Of a stretch of 64,000 bases of DNA, positions 43,185 to 52,227 are shown one piece after another; the stretch's first letter is position 1; every line of letters begins with the position of its first letter. Source of the DNA: Enterococcus viikkiensis (GTDB taxonomy: Bacteria > Bacillota > Bacilli > Lactobacillales > Enterococcaceae); contig NZ_BJDW01000012.1 of the NCBI RefSeq assembly GCF_005405345.1, forward strand, positions 1-64,000, given 5' to 3'. Position numbers and translations under genes: made by a program. Below the pieces are notes generated by a model that was given only the letters and a program-made list of their open reading frames with translations, was not told the DNA's origin and ran no database searches.

Positions 43185-43228
43185 ATCAAGGATGCGGATT
43201 ACTGACAGCATCCTTGATTTTTTTTACA
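43185..43228 (+). terminator. Strong terminator with no gene in front of it
   Basis: ATCAAGGATGC, 12-base loop, GCATCCTTGAT, then eight T residues, about 75 bases before the autolysin start. It could end a small RNA or act as an attenuator in the autolysin leader. Confidence 0.75.
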
Positions 43229-43302
43229 ACGACAGTCATTGGTTGCTCTTAAAGTAAAAATTGGTTTACTTGATTTAAAAAGAGAAAGAAGGGGAAATAT
43301 TT

Positions 43303-45492
43303 ATGAAAAAGATCGTTATGGGGATTTGTGGGTTGATTATGGTTTGCTGGGGAGTGGCGAGTTTACGAAACGGAGTTTTGAAAGCGGATGACTTGCTGCA
43401 AGAGCCAGTGATTGAAACAACGGTTCCTGAGAGTTCGACAATCGCTCCGCCAGTGCCAGAGGTTTCCGTAGCAGAGACACCAACGGTCGAAGTCCCCGCT
43501 ACGGAAATACCAGTCGAGATACCTGAAGAATCCACGCCAGGGTTCTCGGTCGAAGTGCCAACAACATCAGAAGAAGTATCGATGACCGAAACGACGGCGC
43601 CAACCGAAAATAGTACAGAAGAATCACCAACGACCACTAGTACATCTGAAGACACCTCCACCAATGAGACCTCAACCAGTGATAGTTCAATCAGCGACAG
43701 TTCGACGAGTCAAAGTTCTACCGATCAAAGTTCTACCGATCAAAGTGCGACGAATCCAACGTCTGATACTAGTACCTCTTCAAGTGGAGGATCCACTTCT
43801 GGTGGCACGCAGCCAAGCGATAGCAGTTCTAGTTGGACACAGCCAAGCAGTCCACCTCCTTCTAGCTATGAAGAGCCAAAGCAGCCGATAGTACCAGCCG
43901 CACCACAAGGAACACCGCCTAAAACGAATTCAGCCAGTGCCCAAGCGAGTTCTGCTTTTACGCCAGTCGTGCCAGAGGCCTTTTCACAATCAAGTACGTT
44001 GGACCTGCCAAGTGGGTTGAAAACGTCGGAAGTTGCACAGTCAGATTTGAAAGGGTTTGAATTACCATTGCTATCCAGCTTCAAGGACCAAGCCCACGGG
44101 GCCTTGGTTTATGACGGAATAAAAAAATTAGGAATCGAACAAGCGAATAACTTTAGCCCCGAGCAATTAGCCACCGAGCTTTATCATAATCTCTTCGGAA
44201 TCGAACTTTCCGGTACGCCAGAACAAGTGAAGGAAGAGATCAACATTGGAAGTTTGCTGTATCAAAAGAAAAAGGAAAAAAATGAATTAGTCGGGATTTA
44301 TATCGGTGAGGAGTACTACTTAACAGTAGGTGATGTCGAAGTCGCGCAAGCAGAAAAAGATACCGATGCGGCAAAGCTTTCCGACGATAAGGAAGTAGGC
44401 AACGATTCAGCTGGAAAGACAAAGCAGCGTCAAGTCATTCTGCAACCGTTGGATTTAGATGAAGATATTTTAGTACAGTCGTTACCGGCGGTTACTTTGA
44501 CCGAATACGGAAATGAAGTGTTAGCAGAGTATCCGGCTTCAATCAATTTCACTGAAAACGAAGGCGCGAAGAATTTCATTGCTAAGATCGCTGAAGACGC
44601 TCGTCAACTGGGCCAAGAATATGATGTATTCGCTTCGGTGATGATCGCGCAAGCGTTGTTAGAAAGTGGTTCAGGAACTAGCAGTCTTTCGTTACCGCCA
44701 AATCATAATTTGTTTGGCGTAAAGGGCACTTATCAAGGACAAGCTGTTTCGATGGCAACTCAAGAAGATCGTGGTAATGGCGCACTGTACTCAATCAATG
44801 CCGCCTTTCGTAAATATCCCAACTACGCCGCTTCATTAGGTGATTATGTTCAACTATTGCGTGGTGGAATCAGTGGCAATGCTGGTTATTATCAAAAAAC
44901 ATGGCGTTCTACAGCGAAGAATTATTTACGGACGACCAATGCTTTGACTGGAACATATGCCACCGATATTTCTTATGGTCGTAAATTGAATTCGATCATC
45001 GCGGTTTACAATTTGACTCAGTATGATCGTGTAAAGGTCAATCAAACAGCTGGTGTCTTCATTAAAGGCAAAGAAGAAATTCCAGAAGCGTATCGTTCAG
45101 TGATGTGTTACCCAGATTACAACGGCGTCAATTACAATACTTCAGGATCGTATCCTGTCGGTCAATGCACGTGGTATGCCTTTAACCGCGTGAAGCAGTT
45201 AGGCAAGAGTGTCGATGATTTCATGGGCAATGGCGGAGAATGGGGAACGAAGGGCAAGGCTTTAGGTTATGAAGTGAGCCGCGAACCAAAGGCCGGCTGG
45301 CTGATCTCCTTCAAACCAGGCGTCGCGGGCTCTGATGCACGCTATGGACACGTGGCCTTTGTCGAAGCGGTCAAACCGGAAGGGATCTTGATCTCAGAAG
45401 GAAATGTCTACGGAGGTACAGTTATTTCGTATCGGGTGATCGATGCGAACCTAGCAAAATCCGACCTTGTTACCTACATCAAAGCAAAATAA
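43303..45492 (+). CDS. Secreted bifunctional autolysin: Ser/Thr/Pro linker, GH73 and CHAP
   Basis: A 729-residue secreted protein: signal peptide (to about residue 29), a long Ser/Thr/Glu/Pro-rich linker (about 35-230, with repeated SSTDQ units), a helical spacer (250-400), a GH73 N-acetylglucosaminidase domain (about 415-570; FASVMIAQALLESGSG with the catalytic Glu, NLFGVKG) and a C-terminal CHAP domain (about 605-729; catalytic Cys in GQCTWYAFNR, His in YGHVAFVE). It would cut both the glycan strand and the peptide stems or bridges of peptidoglycan. It lacks an LPxTG anchor. It opens a four-gene set with a signal peptidase I gene, a membrane protein and a DivIVA-like coiled coil, which suggests a dedicated envelope function. 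Confidence 0.88.
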   Translation: MKKIVMGICGLIMVCWGVASLRNGVLKADDLLQEPVIETTVPESSTIAPPVPEVSVAETPTVEVPATEIPVEIPEESTPGFSVEVPTTSEEVSMTETTAPTENSTEESPTTTSTSEDTSTNETSTSDSSISDSSTSQSSTDQSSTDQSATNPTSDTSTSSSGGSTSGGTQPSDSSSSWTQPSSPPPSSYEEPKQPIVPAAPQGTPPKTNSASAQASSAFTPVVPEAFSQSSTLDLPSGLKTSEVAQSDLKGFELPLLSSFKDQAHGALVYDGIKKLGIEQANNFSPEQLATELYHNLFGIELSGTPEQVKEEINIGSLLYQKKKEKNELVGIYIGEEYYLTVGDVEVAQAEKDTDAAKLSDDKEVGNDSAGKTKQRQVILQPLDLDEDILVQSLPAVTLTEYGNEVLAEYPASINFTENEGAKNFIAKIAEDARQLGQEYDVFASVMIAQALLESGSGTSSLSLPPNHNLFGVKGTYQGQAVSMATQEDRGNGALYSINAAFRKYPNYAASLGDYVQLLRGGISGNAGYYQKTWRSTAKNYLRTTNALTGTYATDISYGRKLNSIIAVYNLTQYDRVKVNQTAGVFIKGKEEIPEAYRSVMCYPDYNGVNYNTSGSYPVGQCTWYAFNRVKQLGKSVDDFMGNGGEWGTKGKALGYEVSREPKAGWLISFKPGVAGSDARYGHVAFVEAVKPEGILISEGNVYGGTVISYRVIDANLAKSDLVTYIKAK

Positions 45493-45508
45493 GGGGGTGC
45501 CAGCACGA

Positions 45509-46078
45509 ATGGCAAATATTCGTCCAAGTCAAGGACATACAGATCCACGGGAAGATAGGAAGGCCGCAATGTTGACGGTTTTGATCTTAGTGGCGCTATT
45601 TGTATCGATACTATTTGTCATTAATGGGCAATTAAAAAAAAATCTTAGCATTCATACGATTTCAGGAACATCGATGGTGCCGACTTTGACCGAAAAGGAC
45701 ATGGTTATCGTACAAAAAAGAACGCCGGTCCAACGTTACGATATTGTTGCTTTTTCAGTCATCAAGGAGAAGGGAATGTTTGTCAAACGTGTGATTGGCC
45801 TACCTGGAGACAGCATGTTTGTCCGTAATGGACGGATGGTTTTAAATATCGGTGAACAGGATGATTTTGAAACCACTAGTAGCTTTCAATTAGCACCCAC
45901 TGTTGCAGAAGAATTTCAAATGTTGAATAAAATTCCTGAAGACGTCTACTTTGTAATTGGCGATCATGTTGACGTCTCAAAAGATAGTCGAACATTTGGC
46001 TTTGTCCAACAAAAGGCAATCGAAGGAACGGTTCAATTTCGTCTTCCGGTCGTTCGCCTAGCAAAGTCGGAAAAATAA
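45509..46078 (+). CDS. lepB: Signal peptidase I
   Basis: A 189-residue type I signal peptidase with one N-terminal membrane segment (about 22-42), catalytic Ser in SGTSMVPTL (about 54), catalytic Lys in MFVKRVIGLPGD (about 92) and the C-terminal box GDHVDVSKDSRTFG. It cleaves signal peptides on the outer face of the membrane. ATG 45509 follows AAGGGGG. It starts 16 bases behind the autolysin gene and is followed 18 bases later by the membrane protein gene, so it may be a dedicated or additional peptidase; whether the genome has another cannot be judged here. Confidence 0.9.
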   Translation: MANIRPSQGHTDPREDRKAAMLTVLILVALFVSILFVINGQLKKNLSIHTISGTSMVPTLTEKDMVIVQKRTPVQRYDIVAFSVIKEKGMFVKRVIGLPGDSMFVRNGRMVLNIGEQDDFETTSSFQLAPTVAEEFQMLNKIPEDVYFVIGDHVDVSKDSRTFGFVQQKAIEGTVQFRLPVVRLAKSEK

Positions 46079-46096
46079 GGACAGAAGGAGAAGAAT

Positions 46097-46837
46097 ATGA
46101 TAATCATTAATTGGATTTGCATAGGACTGATTATTTTAGTCCTCCTTGTGTGGTTTTACCGAATGATCATTAACATTCGTTTGCAAGGAGTCAAGCCACC
46201 AAGAAACGCGGATCCTTCTTTTCAGCAGAAATTAGAATATGTCCGGCAGATCGAACAAACAAAACACGTTTCCGCGCTGTTGTTCATCATCTTCTTCCTC
46301 GCGGTTGGGTGGTTGCTGAATACTTACAGTAATTTTAAAGTCCAAGATCAGCTGTATACCATGAATGAACAAAACAATCTTTTAAAAGACGATCTCAATC
46401 TGATGAAGAAGGAACAGAAAAAGTTCATCAATAAGATTCCAGTCAAAGCCTATCCGGAAGCGGGGATTGGTTTGCAAGATGATTCATGGGACGACTTATT
46501 TACCGATGAGAGCCGTGAGAAGCAATATGCGCTGGAAAGCGATCTATCGAGTAAACTCAGTCCCTATTTTGGATTACCGACGATCTTGATCGTCTTAGAT
46601 ATTCCGACGCAAACGTTGAATATCGCTCTAGCTAGTGATTTGACCAGTGAAGATAATCGTAAGCAGATCATAGAAAATGTGAAGGCTTTTGCCAAGGAAG
46701 CGGAGGGAGTGTCTAATTTGACACAGATTGCCTTCCAGCTAAATGTTCGTGAGGGAGACAAGCAAAAACCGGAGTATAGTTGTACTTTCTCTCGTGAGAA
46801 TGAAGAAGCTCAATTTTCAATTATTCAAGAAGATTAA
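46097..46837 (+). CDS. Unrecognised membrane protein with two N-terminal segments
   Basis: A 246-residue protein not recognised. Membrane segments lie at about 3-24 and 56-74, followed by a short coiled coil (about 85-115) and a soluble C-terminal domain rich in acidic residues (about 125-246). There is no signal peptidase site and no known motif. AAGGAGAAG precedes its ATG. It lies between the signal peptidase I gene and the DivIVA-like gene with 18-base gaps on both sides, so it belongs to the same operon; a role in envelope growth or division is inferred only from that position. Confidence 0.7.
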   Translation: MIIINWICIGLIILVLLVWFYRMIINIRLQGVKPPRNADPSFQQKLEYVRQIEQTKHVSALLFIIFFLAVGWLLNTYSNFKVQDQLYTMNEQNNLLKDDLNLMKKEQKKFINKIPVKAYPEAGIGLQDDSWDDLFTDESREKQYALESDLSSKLSPYFGLPTILIVLDIPTQTLNIALASDLTSEDNRKQIIENVKAFAKEAEGVSNLTQIAFQLNVREGDKQKPEYSCTFSRENEEAQFSIIQED

Positions 46838-46855
46838 AGGAAAGAAGGGATATGA

Positions 46856-47935
46856 ATGGTAGCACAACAAAAAAAGAACGGATGGTTTTTTAATAAAAAT
46901 ATCATTGATGAGATCAATGCCGTTCCGAAGGAGAAAGTGGAAAAAGAAGACTCTGCAAAAGCGGCACCGACATTAAAGATGGTCGCAGACAATACGGTCA
47001 GTGACTCGCCAGACAAGCAGATAGAAGAAATCAAAGAATTGAAACGTTTGATTTTCGAAAAGGAACAGGTCTTGCAGAAATACAAAAAGGAAATGACTGT
47101 CCAGAACCAGCAATTAACCAAGGAAAATGAAAATTATCGTCAATCAGTTTTAAGAATGGGTGAAGAAAAAGCTCAAAATCGCCGTCAAATCCAAGATTTG
47201 GAAACGGAGATCCAACGGGCACGCCAAGAGATTAAGCGATTAAAAAATTCGCAGGAACTAGAAGAGCTGAGGCAGCAGTTGGATGAGACCTTAGACGAAA
47301 ACAAACAATTAACAGCCTCGGTTGAACATTTAGCCACCGTAGAACAGGAGTTGGAAGACATTCACGAAGAACATAAAGCTTTAGTATCTCAGCAAAAGGA
47401 TGAAGAGGTTCAACGATTGGAGAAGGTTAAACAATTGGAGGAACAAATCGAAGACTTACTAGCTGAAATCAATGAAAAGGAAGAACACTATTCCCAATTG
47501 GACCAGGTAATCCTAGAGAAGGATCAAATGATTGAACAGATTGTAGCAGGACAAGACGGTCAAGCCAATGAGGATCAATTAGAAGAAGTTTCTGAGTTGA
47601 AGGAACAATTAGCTTATTTTGAAGCAGAGAATGCGGAGCTGAAACAAGAGGCGGTCGCTACTCAGCTGGAAATCGGCGAAGTCTTGATTTCCGCTCGGAA
47701 GCAAGCGAATCGGATGGTAGAAAAATCAAAAATGGATGCTCATCGGATTATTGGAGAGGCGAAAAAAGAATTAGCGCTAATCAATGAGCAAGCCAGAGAA
47801 ATCTCGGAAGAAATCAGTGAATCGCGTCATTCTGTTATGGCCCTGTATGAAGAAATACAAACCCGAGTAGAGATCCTTGCGCAAGGAAAAATACAAGCAG
47901 CAACAAAAAACGAATCGGATGAGTCTGAAAACTAA
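46856..47935 (+). CDS. DivIVA-like coiled-coil protein
   Basis: A 359-residue soluble protein that is coiled coil for most of its length (about 50-260). The C-terminal part (EIGEVLISARKQANRMVEKSKMDAHRIIGEAKKELALINEQA, about 272-313) matches the helical tail of DivIVA/GpsB-type proteins. The usual N-terminal membrane-targeting motif of DivIVA is not evident. In Gram-positive cocci such proteins organise septal or peripheral wall growth. ATG 46856 follows GGAAAGAAGGG. Last gene of the envelope operon; a terminator follows. Confidence 0.7.
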   Translation: MVAQQKKNGWFFNKNIIDEINAVPKEKVEKEDSAKAAPTLKMVADNTVSDSPDKQIEEIKELKRLIFEKEQVLQKYKKEMTVQNQQLTKENENYRQSVLRMGEEKAQNRRQIQDLETEIQRARQEIKRLKNSQELEELRQQLDETLDENKQLTASVEHLATVEQELEDIHEEHKALVSQQKDEEVQRLEKVKQLEEQIEDLLAEINEKEEHYSQLDQVILEKDQMIEQIVAGQDGQANEDQLEEVSELKEQLAYFEAENAELKQEAVATQLEIGEVLISARKQANRMVEKSKMDAHRIIGEAKKELALINEQAREISEEISESRHSVMALYEEIQTRVEILAQGKIQAATKNESDESEN

Positions 47936-47951
47936 AAATAAATTTTCCTTG

Positions 47952-47986
47952 AGAGGTAACGATATTTTGGCGGTACCTCTTTTTTG
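47952..47986 (+). terminator. Terminator of the envelope operon
   Basis: AGAGGTA and TACCTCT around a 15-base loop, then six T residues. Confidence 0.75.
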
Positions 47987-48110
47987 TGAAAGCCAGTATT
48001 CGAATCATTTTCCGTGAAAAGGATTGTTCTTTATTTTTAAAGACGCTCGCTACTTTTAAATAACGAGGAAGTTGCACAATAAAAGAGGAAACGAGCATAC
48101 TAAATTGAAA

Positions 48111-48147
48111 AGCGATTAAAATCGAAAAGATTTTAGTCGCTTTTTTT
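48111..48147. terminator. Bidirectional terminator, near-identical to one at 55137
   Basis: AGCGATTAAAATC, short loop, GATTTTAGTCGCT, seven T residues. It terminates the minus-strand PRD regulator. The same stem, with one base difference, stands at 55137-55171. Confidence 0.8.
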
Positions 48148-50065
48148 AATACCCGCGTCTGCTTTTTTTATAAATAAAGGAACGGAAGGCTTCAAAGTTT
48201 TTGATCCCTTTGATTTCTTGATAGCTAATAGCGGAATCGAATAGAGAGATCAGGGCCTCATAGATATCTGTAAAGAGATGGCGATCAATATCATTGATGG
48301 CAGCTAGCAAGACGATATGGACTTTTTTATCCCCCCACAAGATCCCCTTTTCGGAAATCGCCACACTGATAACAGTCTGATGAGCATCCATATAGACCGA
48401 ATGGGGAATCGCCACGGCTTCAAAGGCGGTAGAAGAAGCTCGTTCTCGTTCTAAAACATGTTTAGCAAAGGTCTCAGGTACGATACTTTCTCTTTCTAAA
48501 ACGTGGCACAAATCGTTGATGATGGCTTCGGTTTGATTGGCTTTCAGTTGACTAGTGAAAAAGCGCTGATCGAAATAATCGTCAAAGTTTTTTCGCAGAA
48601 TACTTTTTTTCCGATCTAAACGAATGTCTCCTAGCTCGGTAATCAGCATTACTCGCTGTTCTTCCGTAAAAATTGGCGAGACCTCAATCGTTAAGAAATC
48701 ATTCGTTGCAGGGATCGGTAGGGTCGTAATCAATAGTTCAAAATCCAAGTCTGCGGCTTCCGAAAACTTTGAAATGACCGTCTGAATATTCAAGTCATTG
48801 CCAAAATGTTGAGTCAACTGCTCATACAGACGCTCATCTAGATTCATGTACTTTGGACACAGCAGAACCGTTGGGATTTTTGATAGGTTTCTTTTTTGTC
48901 CTTCCAATTCTGAGCCGATATGCAACGCGATGTAAGCTGTTTCATCTTCGCTGATGGAAATATCAAACAGCGCGCTTAAACGTAAAGAAAGATAGACAGC
49001 AATGTCATAGACCATCGGAAATTCTTTTTTTAGCGAGCTTAGCATCGGATTTTTCAGGGAAGTCTTTTGTTTTGCGCGGGAAAAGAGTCCACTGACATGT
49101 AGCGAAAAGGGAACGATAAAGCTTTCACTCATGAGATTGATACCAAAGGTTAGCCGCACGTCCCTCAAAATGGCGTCTACTGCGTGAGAAATCTCGCTGC
49201 CGACAATCTGTTCCAATTCTTTCAGGTTATTAGAGGGAATATAATTGGCGTTGGCTTGGAAGATCATATGAATTTCTTCCTTTTCCAAATTGTTTAAGGT
49301 CAAATCAAAGGCGATTTCAATTTGGCGGATCATTTCCGTGACTAATTTAGCTTTGTCTTCTCTTAGCCACGAGCTGAACCAATTACGGCTAGCTAAGGAT
49401 TTATCATTGCGGACCGATTCCAACAGAATTAGCAAGTGGAGCATCAAATTCACAAAGTAAAAATCATTCAAATGGTAATTAGACTCATGCAAAATCGTAT
49501 GAATGATCTCTGATAGCTTCTCGATATCCTCCTTCTCAAAGGTCGCTTCTAAAATTTGTTTGTCGATAAATTTATTAGGGACTTCTTCAAAGATAATATA
49601 CGAGATCAGCCGGCGCTTTTCTTTTTCCTCCCCTGTAATTTGAATTTCCTCTTGCTTCAGGACAAATTTTACATGGAATTTTTCGTACGCTTTATTCATG
49701 CGGGATAGATCGGATTTCAAAGTGGAAAAGCTGACAAACAATTCCTCCGATAGATCGAAAATATTGATGCGCTGATTTTCCATCAAGATTTTTTTAATAA
49801 TATAGAAGGAACGTTCCTTAAAGGTTTGCGGCAATTGGGAAAGGTCTTTTGGCTCCTGCAATAATTTCTCGGCTTCATCACGGACGACTTGATAGCCGAT
49901 CTTGGAGGATGTAATCACCGGGGCTGCTCCTAATCTGTTCAGCTCGTAAATATAGTTTTTTACTGTTCGAACCGAAACAGTCATTTTTTCTGACAGTCTC
50001 CTTGAAGAAATGGGAGAATCTTGCTGCAGCAATAGAGTTAGCAGATCTTTTTGTTTCTTTTTCAA
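48146..50065 (-). CDS. PRD-containing BglG/MtlR-type transcription regulator with EIIB- and EIIA-like domains
   Basis: A protein of about 639 residues: N-terminal HTH (about 5-60, DSPISSRRLSEKMTVSVRTVKNYIYELNRLG) and Mga-like second HTH (about 90-150), two PTS regulation domains (about 185-290 and 295-400, with conserved His, e.g. YIALHIGSELE), an EIIB-like domain (about 405-490) and a C-terminal EIIA-type 2 domain with its His in VAIPHSVYMDAHQTV (about 550). Phosphorylation by PTS proteins tunes such activators. I place the start at TTG 50065, 7 bases behind AGAGGTG; the frame also opens at GTG 50074. It is divergent from the cellobiose-type PTS operon and probably activates it when substrate is present. 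Confidence 0.87.
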   Translation of the reverse strand: MKKKQKDLLTLLLQQDSPISSRRLSEKMTVSVRTVKNYIYELNRLGAAPVITSSKIGYQVVRDEAEKLLQEPKDLSQLPQTFKERSFYIIKKILMENQRINIFDLSEELFVSFSTLKSDLSRMNKAYEKFHVKFVLKQEEIQITGEEKEKRRLISYIIFEEVPNKFIDKQILEATFEKEDIEKLSEIIHTILHESNYHLNDFYFVNLMLHLLILLESVRNDKSLASRNWFSSWLREDKAKLVTEMIRQIEIAFDLTLNNLEKEEIHMIFQANANYIPSNNLKELEQIVGSEISHAVDAILRDVRLTFGINLMSESFIVPFSLHVSGLFSRAKQKTSLKNPMLSSLKKEFPMVYDIAVYLSLRLSALFDISISEDETAYIALHIGSELEGQKRNLSKIPTVLLCPKYMNLDERLYEQLTQHFGNDLNIQTVISKFSEAADLDFELLITTLPIPATNDFLTIEVSPIFTEEQRVMLITELGDIRLDRKKSILRKNFDDYFDQRFFTSQLKANQTEAIINDLCHVLERESIVPETFAKHVLERERASSTAFEAVAIPHSVYMDAHQTVISVAISEKGILWGDKKVHIVLLAAINDIDRHLFTDIYEALISLFDSAISYQEIKGIKNFEAFRSFIYKKSRRGY

Positions 50066-50105
50066 TAGCCTCACCTCTTCAAATATGTTTTTCTTTATTA
50101 TAACG

Positions 50106-50119
50106 TGAAAACGTTCTTA
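50106..50119. promoter_or_regulatory. Candidate cre (CcpA) site between PRD regulator and PTS operon
   Basis: TGAAAACGTTCTTA matches the cre consensus TGNAANCGNWNNCA at all but one constrained position. Carbon catabolite repression of a sugar PTS operon is expected in this group; binding is inferred. Confidence 0.5.
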
Positions 50120-50245
50120 AAAAAATAGGTATTTGCACCACCTCCGTGCAACAGTCTAGTTGAGAGGAAAATAGAAATTTTGCAATAATAAGGGTGTAAA
50201 AGAGATCAGCACAGACACAAAAAACATATTTAGGAGGAATTAATA

Positions 50246-50560
50246 ATGGAAACAGTCAATATTTTATTATGTTGTGGTGCCGGGATGTCTAGTGGATTTT
50301 TAGCCCAAAAAACTAGAAAGGCCGCAAAAAAAAGAAAAATCTCAGGTTCGATCGATGCCCGTAGTGAAAGTGAAGTGGCTTCGTATCTAAATTCCATCGA
50401 CATCTTACTTTTAGGCCCCCATTACGCGTCATTCAAAGAAGAGATGGCGGAACAAGCAGCACCTCACAACGTGGTGGTAGATGTGATCCCGCAAGATATT
50501 TACGGCATGTTAGATGGTGAAGGATTGTTGGACTTTGCGATTAGTAAATTAGAAAAATAG
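50246..50560 (+). CDS. PTS system, cellobiose-type EIIB
   Basis: A 104-residue lactose/cellobiose-family EIIB. The phosphorylated Cys lies in ILLCCGAGMSSGFLAQK (about residue 8). EIIB receives phosphate from EIIA and passes it to the sugar bound by EIIC. TAGGAGG stands before its ATG. First gene of a six-gene operon (EIIB, EIIC, EIIA, histidine phosphatase, GH1 enzyme, membrane protein) divergent from the PRD regulator. Confidence 0.9.
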   Translation: METVNILLCCGAGMSSGFLAQKTRKAAKKRKISGSIDARSESEVASYLNSIDILLLGPHYASFKEEMAEQAAPHNVVVDVIPQDIYGMLDGEGLLDFAISKLEK

Positions 50561-50588
50561 AGCAAATTAAACAAGGAGGAAGAGCAAA

Positions 50589-51857
50589 ATGAAAAAATTT
50601 ATGGATTGGTTGGCAAACTCCTTTGCGCCTAAAGCAAAGAAACTGACGCAAATGCCTTCCGTCGCGGGACTATCCAGTGCCATGCAGAAGTTGATTCCGT
50701 TTATTATGACCGGTTCGATCGTCTTCTTTTATAACGTGTTCCGTTCGTACATTCCACAGTTACCGGATTTAGGCAATATTTCAAATTATTCATTTGGCAT
50801 GATCGGGTTAATTGCCGCCTTCATGGTTGCGAACCAATACATGGAAAAATTCAAGCATCAAAATTACAGTATCACTGCCGGAATCGTTTCGGTCTGTGTC
50901 TTAATGATGACCTTACATCCAGTAGGGGCAAAAGAAGGCGTCTTCGATATGGGACGGGTGGGACCGACCGGGATTTTGATTGGGGTGATCGTTGGGGCGA
51001 TCGTCAGTGTAATCTTTCATAATTTCAGCAAATTGCACCTGTTACAAAATTCCGAATTACCGGATTTTGTGATTGAGTGGATCAATAATATCATTCCAAT
51101 TTTCTTGAGCTTAGCATTATGGTCCACCTTGATCTTCAGTTTCAAGATCGATGTCTTCGAAGTAATCATCAACCTGTTTGAACCAATTCAAAACTTTGGT
51201 CAATCTTTACCAGGTCTGATTTTACTGGTTCTGATTCCAGCTTTCTTCTATTCAATGGGAATCTCTACTTGGCTGTGGTCAGCGATTCAGAACCCGATTT
51301 TTATCGCTGGAATTGCGGCGAATGCCTTAGCCCTTAAGGGAGGCGATACGGGGATGAACATCGTGACGAATGAAACAGTTTACAGCTTAGGGTTGATCAT
51401 GATGGGTGGTACGGGAGCAACACTGACACTGAATTTATTGATGTGCTTCTCGAAAGCGAAAAAATTAAAAACCTTAGGCCGAATCTGTATTGGTCCTTCG
51501 ATCTTCAATATTAATGAACCGATCGTCTTCAGTGCACCGGTCGTAATGAATCCTATCTTGATGATGCCGATGTGGATCAATTCTATTACTGGGAGCTGTG
51601 TCGTATGGTTTGCGATGCGAGGTGGCCTGCTGAATATTCCACAAGATTTGATGCAAGTCGCTCAGATTCCGGCGCCAATCTCCAGTGTTATGATCTTACA
51701 GGATTTCCGTGCGGTACTGTGGTATGCCTTATTATTCGCGCTGTATCTAGTTACTTGGTACCCATTCTTCAAAGTTTATGAAAAAGAAGTCTTAGCGGAA
51801 GAAGTCAAAGAAGAAAAATTGGGGGAAGAATTCACTGCCCCAGTTGAAGCAATCTAA
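50589..51857 (+). CDS. PTS system, cellobiose-type EIIC
   Basis: A 422-residue permease with about 10 hydrophobic segments, of the lactose/cellobiose EIIC family; the block GPSIFNINEPIVFSAPVVMNP (about 300-320) is the substrate-site signature. It takes up and phosphorylates a beta-glucoside such as cellobiose, or another disaccharide. The GH1 enzyme downstream supports a beta-glucoside. AAGGAGGAAG precedes the ATG. Confidence 0.9.
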   Translation: MKKFMDWLANSFAPKAKKLTQMPSVAGLSSAMQKLIPFIMTGSIVFFYNVFRSYIPQLPDLGNISNYSFGMIGLIAAFMVANQYMEKFKHQNYSITAGIVSVCVLMMTLHPVGAKEGVFDMGRVGPTGILIGVIVGAIVSVIFHNFSKLHLLQNSELPDFVIEWINNIIPIFLSLALWSTLIFSFKIDVFEVIINLFEPIQNFGQSLPGLILLVLIPAFFYSMGISTWLWSAIQNPIFIAGIAANALALKGGDTGMNIVTNETVYSLGLIMMGGTGATLTLNLLMCFSKAKKLKTLGRICIGPSIFNINEPIVFSAPVVMNPILMMPMWINSITGSCVVWFAMRGGLLNIPQDLMQVAQIPAPISSVMILQDFRAVLWYALLFALYLVTWYPFFKVYEKEVLAEEVKEEKLGEEFTAPVEAI

Positions 51858-51876
51858 AAAATGAGGTGTAAAAAAA

Positions 51877-52218
51877 ATGATGGAAGAAACAGAAGTGCTA
51901 GAAGAAAATGAATTGATTCCAGTGTCAATGCAGATCATCCTGCATGCCGGCAATGGTCGAACGAAAGCCCAAGAAGCAATCCAATTTGCAAAACTAAAGG
52001 ATTTTGAATCGGCACGAACAGCATTAAAAGAAGCTAAAGACAATATCGTGTTAGCCCACCGCTCGCAAACCGAAGTCATCCAAAATGAGGCAGCGGGAAA
52101 AAGTTATCAACCTTGTTTACTCTTTACCCATGCACAAGACCACTTAATGACGATTACCAGCGAAGTGAATATGACGAGAGATTTGGTTGATCTATTTGAA
52201 CTAGCACTAGAAAAGTAG
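51877..52218 (+). CDS. PTS system, lactose/cellobiose-type EIIA
   Basis: A 113-residue all-helical EIIA. The phospho-acceptor His is likely the one in LLFTHAQDHLM (about 83-88); QIILHAGNGRTKAQEAIQFAKLKDF is the typical N-terminal helix pair. It takes phosphate from HPr and gives it to EIIB. TGAGGTG precedes the ATG. It lies after EIIC, an order common in this family. Confidence 0.9.
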   Translation: MMEETEVLEENELIPVSMQIILHAGNGRTKAQEAIQFAKLKDFESARTALKEAKDNIVLAHRSQTEVIQNEAAGKSYQPCLLFTHAQDHLMTITSEVNMTRDLVDLFELALEK

Positions 52219-52227
52219 GAGACCTTA

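Noticed and set aside
43681-43760. Short tandem repeats that might suggest a CRISPR array
   Set aside because: They are SSTDQ codon repeats inside a coding sequence, without spacers. No CRISPR array was seen in the window.
43664-43891. Repeat-rich frame in the autolysin linker
   Set aside because: Alternative frame of the Ser/Thr-rich low-complexity linker, not a separate gene.
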